A stretch of 64,000 nucleotides of DNA, from the NCBI RefSeq assembly GCF_030704685.1, contig NZ_JAUZDX010000001.1, forward strand, positions 496,001 to 560,000, given 5' to 3'. Below the pieces are notes generated by a model, which saw only the letters and a list, made by a program, of their open reading frames with translations, was not told the origin of the DNA and searched no databases. Positions 8,822 through 18,273 of this stretch are shown here, piece after piece (position 1 is the stretch's first letter; each line of letters begins with the position of its first letter). The stretch is from Acidovorax sp. A1169. GTDB taxonomy: Bacteria; Pseudomonadota; Gammaproteobacteria; Burkholderiales; Burkholderiaceae_C. The position numbers were made by a program, and so were the translations under genes.

Positions 8822-8830
8822 TGTGGATAA
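8822..8830 (-). promoter_or_regulatory. Perfect DnaA-box sequence
   Basis: TTATCCACA on the minus strand, the strict consensus DnaA box, 29 bp upstream of the TAAAAT -10-like hexamer of the desaturase gene. Only this single box was noticed, so it is not an origin. A 9-mer can occur by chance. Confidence 0.4.
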
Positions 8831-8918
8831 CCTCTAATCAAAAAGAGGGGCCGCGCTTTAAAATCTTTGCACCTGCCATCGCTGGTGGCCGGGTACTTTG
8901 TACAAGGTTCTGTTGAAT

Positions 8919-10133
8919 ATGCTGTTACCCGACTGGGTTGTACTGAACGCGGCCATCGACTGGCTCGGCCATGGCCTGTGGAATCTCGCCTGGTGGGAGA
9001 TCGTTCTGTACACGCTGGCCACCACGCACATCACCATTGCGGCGGTCACGATTTTTCTGCACCGCGCTCAGGCCCACCGCTCGGTGGACCTGCACGCGAT
9101 TCCTTCGCATTTCTTCCGTTTCTGGCTGTGGCTTGGCACCGGCATGGTGACCAAGGAGTGGGTGGCCATCCACCGCAAGCACCACGCCAAGTGCGAGACC
9201 GTGGACGACCCGCACAGCCCGCAGACGCGCGGCCTGGATACCGTGATGTGGCGCGGCGCCGAGCTGTACCGCGCGGAGTCGAAGAACCTCGAGACCATGA
9301 AGAAGTTCGGCCACGGCACGCCCGATGACTGGATCGAGCGCAACGTCTACACCCGTTTCAGTTGGCAGGGCGTGGGCCTGATGCTGGTGCTCAACCTGGC
9401 GCTGTTCGGTGCCGTGGGCGCTGCCGTCTGGGCCGTGCAGATGCTCTGGATCCCGTTCTGGGCTGCCGGTGTGGTCAATGGCGTGGGCCACTACTGGGGC
9501 TACCGCAATTTCGAGGCGCAGGACGCCAGCACCAACCTCTCGCCCTGGGGTCTGGTCATCGGCGGCGAAGAGCTGCACAACAACCACCACACCTACCCCA
9601 CCTCGGCCAAGTTCTCGGTCAAGCCCTACGAGTTCGACATCGGCTGGGCCTACATCAGCCTGATGAAGTCCATCGGCTGGGCCACCGTGAAGAAGGTGCC
9701 GCCCAAGCTGCAACGCGGCGACGTGAAGCCCGTGGCCGACGAAAAGACGCTGGAGGCGCTGATCGCCAACCGCTACGAGGTCATGGCCGGCTATGCCCGC
9801 GGCGTGCGCCAGGCGTGCAGGGAAGAGATCGCCGCGCTGCAGGCCCGCCAGGCCGACGCCTCGGTGCTCAAGGCTGCCAAGCGCTGGCTGCACCGCGACG
9901 CCGAGAAGGTGCCCGCCGATGCCTTGCCCCAGCTGGCCCAGGTGCGTGCTGCCCATCCGGCCCTGGACAAGATGGTGACCATGCGCGAAGAGCTGCGCCA
10001 GCTGTGGCTCAACACCACGCAGTCGCGCGAGCAGCTCACCGCCGACCTGCAGGCCTGGTGCCGCCGCGCGGAAGAGAGCGGCATTGCCGCGCTGCGCGAC
10101 TTCTCGATCAGCCTGCGTGCTGCGCGCGCCTGA
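8919..10133 (+). CDS. Membrane fatty-acid desaturase (acyl-CoA/acyl-lipid delta-9 type)
   Basis: 404 residues from the ATG at 8919; an in-frame TTG at 8898 is possible but unlikely. It carries the three histidine boxes of di-iron membrane desaturases: HRAQAH after the first membrane segments, HRKHHA about 40 residues later, and EELHNNHHTYP near residue 220. There are paired hydrophobic stretches before box 1 and between boxes 2 and 3. The C-terminal ~120 residues are charged and helical. Expected role is introducing a cis double bond into membrane acyl chains for fluidity control. A terminator follows at 10158-10196, and the 3' end overlaps the convergent DUF2917 gene by 26 bp. Confidence 0.9.
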   Translation: MLLPDWVVLNAAIDWLGHGLWNLAWWEIVLYTLATTHITIAAVTIFLHRAQAHRSVDLHAIPSHFFRFWLWLGTGMVTKEWVAIHRKHHAKCETVDDPHSPQTRGLDTVMWRGAELYRAESKNLETMKKFGHGTPDDWIERNVYTRFSWQGVGLMLVLNLALFGAVGAAVWAVQMLWIPFWAAGVVNGVGHYWGYRNFEAQDASTNLSPWGLVIGGEELHNNHHTYPTSAKFSVKPYEFDIGWAYISLMKSIGWATVKKVPPKLQRGDVKPVADEKTLEALIANRYEVMAGYARGVRQACREEIAALQARQADASVLKAAKRWLHRDAEKVPADALPQLAQVRAAHPALDKMVTMREELRQLWLNTTQSREQLTADLQAWCRRAEESGIAALRDFSISLRAARA

Positions 10134-10533
10134 CGAAAAGCCGTCTCAGCGCCTGCCAAAGCCGCTGTAGGGACCCGTGCCCTGGGCGGCTTTTTTCATG
10201 GGCCCCCGGTGATTCGGCAGGCTGCGTGAGGTCGGCGCCCGCTGGCATGGTCAGTGTGAGCGCGGCGGGTGACGACCCCTGGGCCTGAACGCCCACCCAC
10301 ATGCCCTGCGGGCTGCGCCAGGCCGCATGGGGTGGCAGGCAGGCGGGAGGTGCGGCACCCAGGTGGCCCGGCGCCGTGCTTTGCAGCAGGGCCGTGCCCG
10401 AGAGGCTGCGCAGTTCGCAGCCTGCGTCCAGCCAGACGAGGCGGCCCTGGCCAGCGGCCAGTGGCAGGTGCAGGACCTGTGGCGTGCCGCCGCTGGCCGC
10501 GACGGAGGGGGGGGTGTGGTGGTGCTGTTTCAT
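10108..10533 (-). CDS. DUF2917 family protein
   Basis: 141 residues from the ATG at 10533 (GAAGG upstream). The N-terminal ~90 residues (LHLPLAAGQGRLVWLDAG, ELRSLSGTALL, HAAWRSPQGMWVGVQ) fit the small DUF2917 family of cupin-like fold; the C-terminal ~40 residues are basic and probably disordered. It is divergent from the MocR-type regulator at 10687, an association I recall from other Comamonadaceae, so it is a likely regulatory target. Its 3' end runs through the desaturase terminator and 26 bp into the desaturase gene, so the last ~45 codons are constrained by another function. Confidence 0.75.
   Translation of the reverse strand: MKQHHHTPPSVAASGGTPQVLHLPLAAGQGRLVWLDAGCELRSLSGTALLQSTAPGHLGAAPPACLPPHAAWRSPQGMWVGVQAQGSSPAALTLTMPAGADLTQPAESPGAHEKSRPGHGSLQRLWQALRRLFVRRAQHAG
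10158..10196 (+). terminator. Intrinsic terminator of the desaturase gene
   Basis: AAAGCCGC at 10158-10165 pairs with GCGGCTTT at 10186-10193 and runs into TTTTTT, 25 bp after the desaturase stop. It lies inside the convergent DUF2917 coding sequence. Confidence 0.75.
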
Positions 10534-10615
10534 GCCTTCAGCGTAGGGCGGCAGCCTGCATCGCAACAGGCACAGAAACTGGCTGGGGGATGCAGAGCAG
10601 CGGATTGATTTTTGC

Positions 10616-10660
10616 TCTGTTCTGGTCGGTTTTCGGTAATCCTGTATCTGTTCTGGTCGG
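10616..10660 (+). promoter_or_regulatory. Direct-repeat operator for the MocR-type regulator
   Basis: Two perfect copies of TCTGTTCTGGTCGG at 10616-10629 and 10647-10660, 31 bp apart (about three helical turns), between the divergent DUF2917 and MocR-type genes. Direct repeats on one face of the helix are the known binding architecture of MocR/PdxR regulators. That this protein binds here is inference from position and geometry. Confidence 0.7.
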
Positions 10661-10686
10661 CGGTTCGGGCGCATCATGGGCAGGCC

Positions 10687-12171
10687 ATGCCTGTCACATC
10701 CGCAGCGAACCTTCCCCTGTACCGCCAACTGGCCGACCACTACCAGCAGGCGGTGGCCCAGGGCGTGCTGCTGCCCGGAGCGCGCATGCCATCGGTGCGC
10801 GAGCTGATGCAGCGCCACGGCGTGAGCCTGTCGACCGCGCTGCAGGCGCTGCGCACCCTGGAGGAGCAGGGCAGCGTGCAGGCGCGTCCCCGGGTCGGCT
10901 ACTTCGTGCAGGACCCGCAGGTGCACCTGCTGGACCACAGCAGCGAACCCGATCCCCGTTGCCCGGTGCAACAGATCGATGGCACCCAGTTCGCGGGCAT
11001 CAATGAACGCATCTCGCTGTGGCTGGAGCAGGGGCGGCGCGCGCAGGTGCGCGTGGACCTGGGGGCCGCCATGCCCGCGCCCGAACTGTTCGACCACCTC
11101 ACCCTCAACCGGGTGGGCGCCGCGCTGCTGCGCGAGTTTCCCGACGTGCTGGTGCAAGGCCATTCGCGGCCCGGCACGCACCCGCTGTTCCAGGCCGTGA
11201 TGGCCCGGCAGGCGCTGGAAGTGGGCGTCCACGTGGCGCCGCAGGAGGTGATGGCCACGCTGGGCAACTCGGATGCGGTGAATCTGGCGCTTGCGGCGGT
11301 GACCGAGCGCGGCGATGTGGTGGCCGTGGAATCCCCCACCTTCTACGGCGTGCTGCAGGCGGTGGAAACGCAGAACCTGCGCGCGCTGGAGATCCCCAGC
11401 AGCTCGCGCACCGGCATCTCGCTCGACGCACTGGAGCTGGCCGTGCAGCACGAACCCCGCCTGAAGGCCGTGGTCGTCGTGCCGCACCTGCAGATGCCCA
11501 ATGGCGCGCTCATGCCCGACAGCCACAAGGAGCGGCTGGTGGCGTTCTGCCGGCGCCACGGGCTGGCGCTGATCGAGGACGATATCTACCGCGAGCTGGT
11601 CGATGTGCCCGAGCTACAGCGCCCGCTCAAGGCCTGGGACGAGACGGGCCAGGTGATCTACTGCGTGTCCTTCAACAAGACCCTGGCGCCGGGCCTGCGC
11701 CAGGGGTGGATGAATGGGGGGCGGTGGCATGACCGCATTCAGATCCTCAAATTCGCCCGCACGCGCAACATGCAGGTCTGGTCCCAGTTGCTCGCGGCCC
11801 GCACCGTGGGGACTGCCGCGCACGAACGCCACCTGCGCCGTTTTCGCAGTGCGCTGCGGGTGCAGCGCGAGCGCAGCGTGCAGATGGTGGCGCGGCATTT
11901 TCCGCAGGGCACACGCCTGTCCGTGCCGCCCGGCGGGCTCAGCCTGTGGATCGAGTTGCCCGCAGGCGTGTCCTCGTCGCTGCTGTTCGAGCAGGCGCTG
12001 GCCTTGGGCATCCGCGTGGCGCCGGGGCCCATCTTCTCAAATTCGGGGCGGTACGAAGGCTTTCTGCGCCTGAGCTGCGGCCTGCCGTTCTCGCCCGAGG
12101 TGGAATGGGCCTACGGCGAACTCGGGCGCCTCCTGCATGGGCAAGTCCGGGCGGTGCGGCAGGCCGCATGA
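10687..12171 (+). CDS. MocR-type regulator: GntR winged helix fused to a PLP aminotransferase fold
   Basis: 494 residues. Residues ~8-80 are a GntR winged helix (LYRQLADHYQQAVAQGVLLPGARMP region, RELMQRHGVSLSTALQALRTLEEQG, ARPRVGYFV). Residues ~110-490 form a class I aminotransferase fold with EDDIYRELVD and SFNKTLAPGLRQGW, whose Lys (about residue 331) is the PLP-binding position. Such proteins sense PLP or amino-acid-related ligands and usually control a neighbour. The divergent DUF2917 gene and the repeat pair upstream are the likely target. Start chosen at the ATG at 10687, giving the standard GntR N-terminus; its RBS is weak. Confidence 0.9.
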   Translation: MPVTSAANLPLYRQLADHYQQAVAQGVLLPGARMPSVRELMQRHGVSLSTALQALRTLEEQGSVQARPRVGYFVQDPQVHLLDHSSEPDPRCPVQQIDGTQFAGINERISLWLEQGRRAQVRVDLGAAMPAPELFDHLTLNRVGAALLREFPDVLVQGHSRPGTHPLFQAVMARQALEVGVHVAPQEVMATLGNSDAVNLALAAVTERGDVVAVESPTFYGVLQAVETQNLRALEIPSSSRTGISLDALELAVQHEPRLKAVVVVPHLQMPNGALMPDSHKERLVAFCRRHGLALIEDDIYRELVDVPELQRPLKAWDETGQVIYCVSFNKTLAPGLRQGWMNGGRWHDRIQILKFARTRNMQVWSQLLAARTVGTAAHERHLRRFRSALRVQRERSVQMVARHFPQGTRLSVPPGGLSLWIELPAGVSSSLLFEQALALGIRVAPGPIFSNSGRYEGFLRLSCGLPFSPEVEWAYGELGRLLHGQVRAVRQAA

Positions 12172-12191
12172 CGGCCTGTGTGTGGCCAAAG

Positions 12192-12226
12192 AAAAAGCCG
12201 CCTGGCAGACTGCCGGGCGGCTTTTT
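12192..12226. terminator. Bidirectional intrinsic terminator
   Basis: AAAAAGCCGCC at 12192-12202 pairs perfectly with GGCGGCTTTTT at 12216-12226, with A and T runs on the two sides. It serves both the MocR-type gene (rightward) and rpmG (leftward), which converge here. Confidence 0.9.
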
Positions 12227-12246
12227 CGGGGAGAACCAGCGCTGAA

Positions 12247-12417
12247 TTACTTCAGCTTGATTTCCTTGTATTCGACATGCTTGCGTGCCTTGGGATCAAA
12301 TTTCATGATCAGCATCTTTTCAGGCATCGTCTTCTTGTTCTTGGTCGTGGTGTAGAAATGACCGGTACCCGCAGTGGATTCCAGCTTGATCTTGTCGCGT
12401 CCGCCTTTGCTTGCCAT
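12247..12417 (-). CDS. rpmG: 50S ribosomal protein L33
   Basis: 56 residues starting [20 protein letters not shown], with the YTTTKNKK and [14 protein letters not shown] segments of L33 and the usual length. The Cys pairs of zinc-binding L33 variants are absent, so this is the C-minus form. It is the second gene of the rpmB-rpmG pair, separated from L28 by 11 bp holding an AGGAGA-type RBS, and ends 20 bp before a bidirectional terminator. Pairing with L28 is conserved across proteobacteria. Confidence 0.97.
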   Translation of the reverse strand: MASKGGRDKIKLESTAGTGHFYTTTKNKKTMPEKMLIMKFDPKARKHVEYKEIKLK

Positions 12418-12428
12418 GGTGTTTCTCC

Positions 12429-12662
12429 TTAAGCCTGGCCACGTGCGCGCAGGTCTGCGAGCACCGAGTCAATACCGTTCTTGTCGATCAAACGCAGGGC
12501 AGCGCTCGAAACGCGCAGGCGAACCCAGCGGTTTTCGGTCTCGACCCAGAAACGGCGGTATTGCAGGTTCGGCAGGAACCGGCGCTTGGTTTTGTTGTTG
12601 GCGTGGGAAACATTGTTCCCGACCATGGGCTTCTTGCCCGTTACGTCGCAGACGCGTGCCAT
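12429..12662 (-). CDS. rpmB: 50S ribosomal protein L28
   Basis: 77 residues, [20 protein letters not shown], then [19 protein letters not shown], matching L28 over its whole usual length. First gene of rpmB-rpmG. The gap up to trxB (248 bp) holds a strong leftward promoter and an intrinsic terminator placed so that the promoter reads straight into the terminator, suggesting attenuation or a trxB terminator nested behind the promoter. Confidence 0.97.
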   Translation of the reverse strand: MARVCDVTGKKPMVGNNVSHANNKTKRRFLPNLQYRRFWVETENRWVRLRVSSAALRLIDKNGIDSVLADLRARGQA

Positions 12663-12812
12663 GAGGACACTCCGATACTTTTTAACGGCCGTTCGCTGCG
12701 TGCTCGCGGGATGTTTCCCAAAAGCACAGCTTGCGACCTCACCTCGCCAGAAAGGGTGGCGGTAACCCCGGGCAGACCGATGTGGCCGGCCCGATTTGGT
12801 TTTTGCCTGCAG

Positions 12813-12837
12813 AAAAAGCGGGTACGAAAATACCCGC
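12813..12837 (-). terminator. Intrinsic terminator upstream of rpmB
   Basis: Read leftward, GCGGGTA (12831-12837) pairs with TACCCGC (12818-12824) around a TTTTCG loop and is followed by TTTTT. It lies 74 bp after the trxB stop, and only about 15 nt downstream of the predicted start of the promoter at 12859-12888. Confidence 0.75.
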
Positions 12838-12858
12838 CTGAATTCAGGAAAGCCTTGG

Positions 12859-12888
12859 ATTATAGCGGCCCGCGCGCCGGGGCGTCAA
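12859..12888 (-). promoter_or_regulatory. Leftward sigma70 promoter, probably for rpmB-rpmG
   Basis: On the minus strand, TTGACG at 12883-12888 and a perfect TATAAT at 12859-12864 with an 18-bp spacer, in the trxB-rpmB gap. The predicted transcript starts near 12852 with a leader of about 190 nt before the L28 ATG. The terminator at 12813-12837 lies in this leader. Confidence 0.75.
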
Positions 12889-12910
12889 ATTGCGTCCCTG
12901 GCGGCGGTTT

Positions 12911-13996
<1,086 letters not shown>

Positions 13997-14078
13997 TCAG
14001 GGAGTGCGATGGCGCGCCCCTGTGATAACCCCGCTGCGGCACCGGTGGAGCCGCGCCTTTTTGAGAGGAGAAGTTTCC

Positions 14079-14756
14079 ATGTCAACGATGTTGTCCAACC
14101 TGGACCTGCTGCGCCGGGTACCGCTGTTCTCGCTGCTCACCGTGGCACAGGCCGAGGTGATCAGTGGCGCCGTGGTCAAGAAGCGCTTCAAGCGCGGGGA
14201 GGCGCTGGTCGAGCAGGGGCAAAAATCCAACGCACTCTTCATCCTGCTCACCGGGCGCGCGCGCGTGCTCACGACCGACAGCCGGGGTCGCGAGGTGATC
14301 CTGGCCAACCTGGCGCAGGGCGACTACCTGGGCGAGATGAGCATCATCGACAACGAACCGCATTCCGCCACGGTACGCGCCGAGGTGCAGACCGATGTGC
14401 TGATGCTCGGGCGCACCGAGTTCGCGCGCTGCCTGACCGAGAACGCCTCCATGTCGCTGGTGGTCATGCGCGGCCTGGTCAAGCGCCTGCGCCATGCCGA
14501 CCGCAAGATCGAATCCCTGGCCTTGCTGGACGTGTACGGACGTGTGGCCCATGCGCTGCTGGATTTCGCGGTCACCGATGCGCAGGGCCAGCGCATCATC
14601 CGCGACAAGATATCGCGCCAGGACCTGGCCAAGATGGTCGGCGCCTCGCGCGAGATGGTCAGCCGGGTCATGAAGGACCTGGAGGAGCGCGGCTTCATCG
14701 AGGTGCTGCCCACCGGCGCTACCGTGCTCAAGGACCGCCTGGACGCGCTGGGCTGA
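14079..14756 (+). CDS. Crp/Fnr-family transcriptional regulator
   Basis: 225 residues; strong GAGAGGAG before the ATG at 14079. The N-terminal cyclic-nucleotide-binding fold spans ~15-130 (GEALVEQGQKSNALFILLTG; GDYLGEMSIIDNEPHSATVRA). A dimerisation helix follows, then an HTH_Crp wing at ~150-220 (DKISRQDLAKMVGASREMVSRV). The Cys cluster of Fnr is absent, so it is not an oxygen-sensing Fe-S protein. In the phosphate-binding cassette the usual Arg-Ser pair reads His-Ser, so cAMP binding is uncertain. It sits 51 bp upstream of ftsK and might be co-transcribed with it. Confidence 0.88.
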   Translation: MSTMLSNLDLLRRVPLFSLLTVAQAEVISGAVVKKRFKRGEALVEQGQKSNALFILLTGRARVLTTDSRGREVILANLAQGDYLGEMSIIDNEPHSATVRAEVQTDVLMLGRTEFARCLTENASMSLVVMRGLVKRLRHADRKIESLALLDVYGRVAHALLDFAVTDAQGQRIIRDKISRQDLAKMVGASREMVSRVMKDLEERGFIEVLPTGATVLKDRLDALG

Positions 14757-14807
14757 TCCTGCGCGCCGGTTCCGGGCGGTGCTTGGGGTAAGCTTGCCCG
14801 GCTCCTT

Positions 14808-17144
14808 ATGACCTATTCACTCAATACCCTGAACGCATCGTCCGCCGCGAAGTCGCCGCCCCGCACGGGAGCGGCCCGCTTCGGGCATGAAATCGGCCTG
14901 GTGCTGGGCCTGCTGGCCCTGGTTTTCTGGCTGCTGGCGCTGGTCAGCTACTCGGCGCAGGACGCTGCCTGGTCGTCCTCGGGGCCCTCGGACTCGCGTG
15001 CCGTGCTCAATTGGGCCGGGCGCATCGGTGCCTGGCTGGCCGACGGCAGCTATTTCGCCCTGGGTTTCTCCGTCTGGTGGTGCGTGGCGGCGGGCGTGCG
15101 CTCGTGGCTGTCGTCGCTGGCACGCTGGATGCGCGGCGGCGAGGTGCTGCCCGGCGCCGTGAGTCCCATGGCGCGCCGCGGCCTGTTCTGGGGTGGGTTG
15201 GTGGTGCTGATGTGTGCCAGCACCGCGCTCGAATGGTCGCGCCTGTACCGCTTCGAATCGCTGCTGCCCGGCCATGCCGGCGGCGTGCTCGGCTTCCTCA
15301 CGGGGCCGGCCAGCGTCAAGTGGCTGGGCTTCACGGGTTCGGCCCTGCTGTGCATCGTGCTCGCCGTGCTGGGCGCGGCACTGGTGTTCCGTTTCTCCTG
15401 GGGCCATGTGGCCGAGGTGCTGGGCGGGCGCATCGATGCGCTGGTGCAGTCGCGCCGCACGCAGCGCGAGGTGGCCAAGGATGTGGCCGTGGGTCGCAAG
15501 GCAGCGCGTGAGCGCGCCGTGGTGGTGCTGGAAGAGAAGACCGAGAGCGAAGAGCACCACCCGCAACCGGTGCAGATCATCGAGCCGATCCTGGTCGACC
15601 CGCCGCTGAGCGCCCGCGTGGTCAAGGAGCGGCAAAAGCCCCTGTTCACCGAGATGCCCGACAGCAAGCTGCCGATGGTGGACCTGCTCGACGGTCCGCT
15701 GCAGCGCCAGGAGACGGTAGCGCCCGAGACGCTGGAGATGACCAGCCGCCTGATCGAGAAAAAACTCAAGGATTTCGGCGTGGAGGTGCGCGTGGTGGCG
15801 GCCATGCCCGGCCCGGTGATCACGCGCTACGAGATCGAGCCCGCCACGGGCGTGAAGGGCTCGCAGATCGTGGGCCTGGCCAAGGACCTGGCGCGCTCGC
15901 TGAGCCTGGTGTCCATCCGGGTGGTGGAGACCATCCCCGGCAAGAACTTCATGGCGCTGGAACTGCCCAATGCCAAGCGCCAGTCCATCCGACTGTCCGA
16001 GATCCTCGGCTCGCAGGTCTACCACGAGGCCAAGAGCATGCTCACCATGGGCCTGGGCAAGGACATCGTGGGCAACCCGGTGGTGGCCGACCTGGCGAAG
16101 ATGCCGCACGTGCTGGTGGCCGGTACCACGGGCTCCGGCAAGTCGGTGGGGATCAACGCCATGATCCTCTCGCTGCTGTACAAGGCCGAGGCGCGCGACG
16201 TGCGCCTCCTGATGATCGACCCGAAGATGCTGGAAATGTCGGTCTATGAGGGCATTCCGCACCTGCTGGCGCCCGTGGTCACCGACATGAAGCAGGCCGC
16301 CAACGGACTGAACTGGTGCGTGGCCGAGATGGAGCGCCGCTACAAGCTCATGAGCAAGCTCGGCGTGCGCAACCTGGCCGGCTACAACGTCAAGATCGAC
16401 GAGGCCAAGGCGCGCGAGGAGTTCATCTACAACCCCTTCAGCCTCACGCCCGAGGAGCCCGAGCCGCTGCAGCGCCTGCCGCACATCGTGGTGGTGATCG
16501 ATGAGCTGGCCGACCTGATGATGGTGGTGGGCAAGAAGATCGAAGAGCTGATCGCGCGCCTGGCGCAAAAGGCCCGCGCTGCCGGCATCCACCTGATCCT
16601 GGCCACGCAGCGCCCCAGCGTGGACGTGATCACCGGCCTGATCAAGGCCAACATCCCGACCCGCATCGCCTTCCAGGTCAGCAGCAAGATCGACAGCCGC
16701 ACCATCCTCGATCAGATGGGCGCCGAAGCGCTGTTGGGCATGGGCGACATGCTCTACATGGCCAGCGGCACGGGCCTGCCGATCCGTGTGCACGGGGCCT
16801 TCGTGTCGGACGAGGAAGTGCACCGTGTCGTCCATTACCTCAAGGAGCAGGGGGCGCCGGACTACATCGACGGCGTGCTCGAAGGCGGAACTGTGGACGG
16901 CGACGGGGATCTGTCAGGGGAGGGCGGTGGCGGTGAAGGGGGTGAAAAAGACCCCATGTACGACCAGGCCGTGGAAGTGGTCCTCAAGGACCGCAAGGCC
17001 AGCATCTCCTACGTGCAACGCAAGCTGCGCATCGGCTACAACCGGTCCGCGCGCCTGCTCGAAGACATGGAGAAAGCAGGCCTGGTCAGCGGCCTGACCA
17101 CCAGCGGCCAGCGCGAAGTGCTGGTGCCCGCGCGTCCCGAGTAA
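14808..17144 (+). CDS. ftsK: DNA translocase FtsK
   Basis: 778 residues. N-terminal membrane domain of about four segments (residues ~28-190: [18 protein letters not shown], then [15 protein letters not shown] and others), a short linker, and the alpha/beta motor domain with Walker [11 protein letters not shown] near 440 and Walker [15 protein letters not shown]. The C-terminal gamma winged helix ([20 protein letters not shown]) reads the KOPS sequences that orient chromosome translocation. The linker is short, as in betaproteobacterial FtsK. Role: hexameric ATP-driven DNA pump at the septum that resolves chromosome dimers with XerCD. Confidence 0.96.
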   Translation: MTYSLNTLNASSAAKSPPRTGAARFGHEIGLVLGLLALVFWLLALVSYSAQDAAWSSSGPSDSRAVLNWAGRIGAWLADGSYFALGFSVWWCVAAGVRSWLSSLARWMRGGEVLPGAVSPMARRGLFWGGLVVLMCASTALEWSRLYRFESLLPGHAGGVLGFLTGPASVKWLGFTGSALLCIVLAVLGAALVFRFSWGHVAEVLGGRIDALVQSRRTQREVAKDVAVGRKAARERAVVVLEEKTESEEHHPQPVQIIEPILVDPPLSARVVKERQKPLFTEMPDSKLPMVDLLDGPLQRQETVAPETLEMTSRLIEKKLKDFGVEVRVVAAMPGPVITRYEIEPATGVKGSQIVGLAKDLARSLSLVSIRVVETIPGKNFMALELPNAKRQSIRLSEILGSQVYHEAKSMLTMGLGKDIVGNPVVADLAKMPHVLVAGTTGSGKSVGINAMILSLLYKAEARDVRLLMIDPKMLEMSVYEGIPHLLAPVVTDMKQAANGLNWCVAEMERRYKLMSKLGVRNLAGYNVKIDEAKAREEFIYNPFSLTPEEPEPLQRLPHIVVVIDELADLMMVVGKKIEELIARLAQKARAAGIHLILATQRPSVDVITGLIKANIPTRIAFQVSSKIDSRTILDQMGAEALLGMGDMLYMASGTGLPIRVHGAFVSDEEVHRVVHYLKEQGAPDYIDGVLEGGTVDGDGDLSGEGGGGEGGEKDPMYDQAVEVVLKDRKASISYVQRKLRIGYNRSARLLEDMEKAGLVSGLTTSGQREVLVPARPE

Positions 17145-17206
17145 TCGGCGCAGCGGCTGCGGAGCATGCGTTTCGCGGCCTGCAACCCCACAGACAGGAG
17201 CTTTTG

Positions 17207-17839
17207 TTGAAAAAAATTGTGACAGCCATCGTGATCGCCGCCAGTGCCCAGTGGGCCAGTGCGGACGGACTCAAGAGCCTCGAAGCGTTCATGAAGAGCA
17301 CCCAGACGGGCCGTGCCGACTTCACGCAGGTGGTGACCTCGCCGCCCAAGGAGGGGCAGACGGCGCGAACCAAGAATTCCAGCGGCTCGTTCGAGTTCCA
17401 GCGCCCCGGGCGCTTCAAGTTCGTCTACAAGAAGCCGTTCGAGCAGACCATCGTGGCGGATGGACAGACCCTGTGGCTGCATGACGTGGACCTGAACCAG
17501 GTCACGCAGCGCGCACAGGCGCAGGCCCTGGGCACCACGCCGGCTGCGCTGCTGGCGTCGGCGCCCGACCTGTCGGCGCTCAAGGCGGATTTCACGCTGG
17601 AGTCGGCCCCCGAGGCCGATGGCCTGCAGTGGGTGCTGGCACGCCCCAAGGCCAAGGACGGGCAGCTGCAGAGCGTGCGCGTGGGCTTTGCGGGTGAGCA
17701 GCTCGCAGCCCTGGACATCCTGGACAGCTTCGGCCAACGCTCGGCCATCCGCTTCACTGGCATGCAGGCCAATGCGGCGCTGCCGTCCGGCACCTTCCAG
17801 TTCAAGCCGCCCGCCGGGGCGGACGTGGTCAAGCAGTAA
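17207..17839 (+). CDS. lolA: Outer-membrane lipoprotein carrier LolA
   Basis: 210 residues, periplasmic chaperone that ferries lipoproteins from LolCDE to LolB. Signal peptide MKKIVTAIVIAASAQWASA, cleavage before DGLKS; then SGSFEFQRPGRFKFVYKKPF, which is the LolA core. The start is a TTG: two TTG codons stand in tandem at 17204 and 17207, and AGGAG at 17196-17200 sits 6 bases before the second, which also gives the typical MKK N-terminus. It follows ftsK by 62 bp, a conserved neighbourhood (ftsK-lolA-rarA) in proteobacteria. Confidence 0.95.
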   Translation: MKKIVTAIVIAASAQWASADGLKSLEAFMKSTQTGRADFTQVVTSPPKEGQTARTKNSSGSFEFQRPGRFKFVYKKPFEQTIVADGQTLWLHDVDLNQVTQRAQAQALGTTPAALLASAPDLSALKADFTLESAPEADGLQWVLARPKAKDGQLQSVRVGFAGEQLAALDILDSFGQRSAIRFTGMQANAALPSGTFQFKPPAGADVVKQ

Positions 17840-17860
17840 ATCCGCGGGTGGCGCTGGCGC

Positions 17861-18226
17861 CTATTTCTTCTGGATGACGCCGCGCGCATAGCCGCCGTGG
17901 GCGGAGGGCAGCACCATGCAGATCATGGCGCGGCCCTGCTGCTTGTTGAGCTGCTGCACCACCTTGTCCTGGTCTTCGTAGTCCTCGCCCGCGCGCAGGT
18001 CTGCTGCCGTCTTCTTGATGCGCTTGAGCAACTCTTGCACCTTGTCGTCGTTGATGACGAGGTTCGGGCAGTTCTTGGCGGCGAAATCGGCCGAAGCCAG
18101 GGCCGAGCCCAGCTGGGCTTCGATGGCCTCGGCTTCGGTCACGTCGGCATGGGCGGTGCCGCACAGCAGGGCGAGGGTCAGGCCCAGCAGCAGGCTGAGT
18201 TTGGCGAAACTTGGTGGGTGCGTCAT
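17861..18226 (-). CDS. Small exported protein, function unknown
   Basis: 121 residues with a clear Sec signal peptide (KLSLLLGLTLALLCGTAHA, cleavage before DVTEAE). The mature ~95 residues are helical and charged, with two Cys (NCPNL and MICMV) that could form a disulphide, and end GGYARGVIQKK. I do not recognise the family. It converges with lolA (21 bp between stops) and lies downstream of another exported-protein gene on the same strand, from which it is separated by 47 bp; they may be co-transcribed. Confidence 0.75.
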   Translation of the reverse strand: MTHPPSFAKLSLLLGLTLALLCGTAHADVTEAEAIEAQLGSALASADFAAKNCPNLVINDDKVQELLKRIKKTAADLRAGEDYEDQDKVVQQLNKQQGRAMICMVLPSAHGGYARGVIQKK

Positions 18227-18273
18227 GGTTCAGTTCTTGGGGGGGAAAGGTGGGATCATGCAAATGCGTGTTG

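Larger units (their letters stand above)
8589..8918. other. 330-bp gap: structured repeat, DnaA-like box, desaturase promoter region
   Basis: No credible coding sequence. The left half (about 8600-8715) is a GC-rich repeat with several hairpins, described separately. The right half is less GC-rich and holds a perfect DnaA-box sequence at 8822-8830 and a short CCTCT/AGAGG inverted repeat at 8831-8848. A TAAAAT -10-like hexamer sits at 8859-8864, about 55 bp before the desaturase start; no convincing -35 is visible. Confidence 0.6.

Noticed and set aside
10573..10586. Possible third copy of the MocR-type repeat (CAGAAACTGGCTGG)
   Set aside because: Shares only the CTGG and terminal GG core with the two perfect copies and is at an unmatched spacing.
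14817..16835. 672-codon leftward open frame opposite ftsK
   Set aside because: His/Asp-rich shadow; ftsK motifs are complete on the plus strand.
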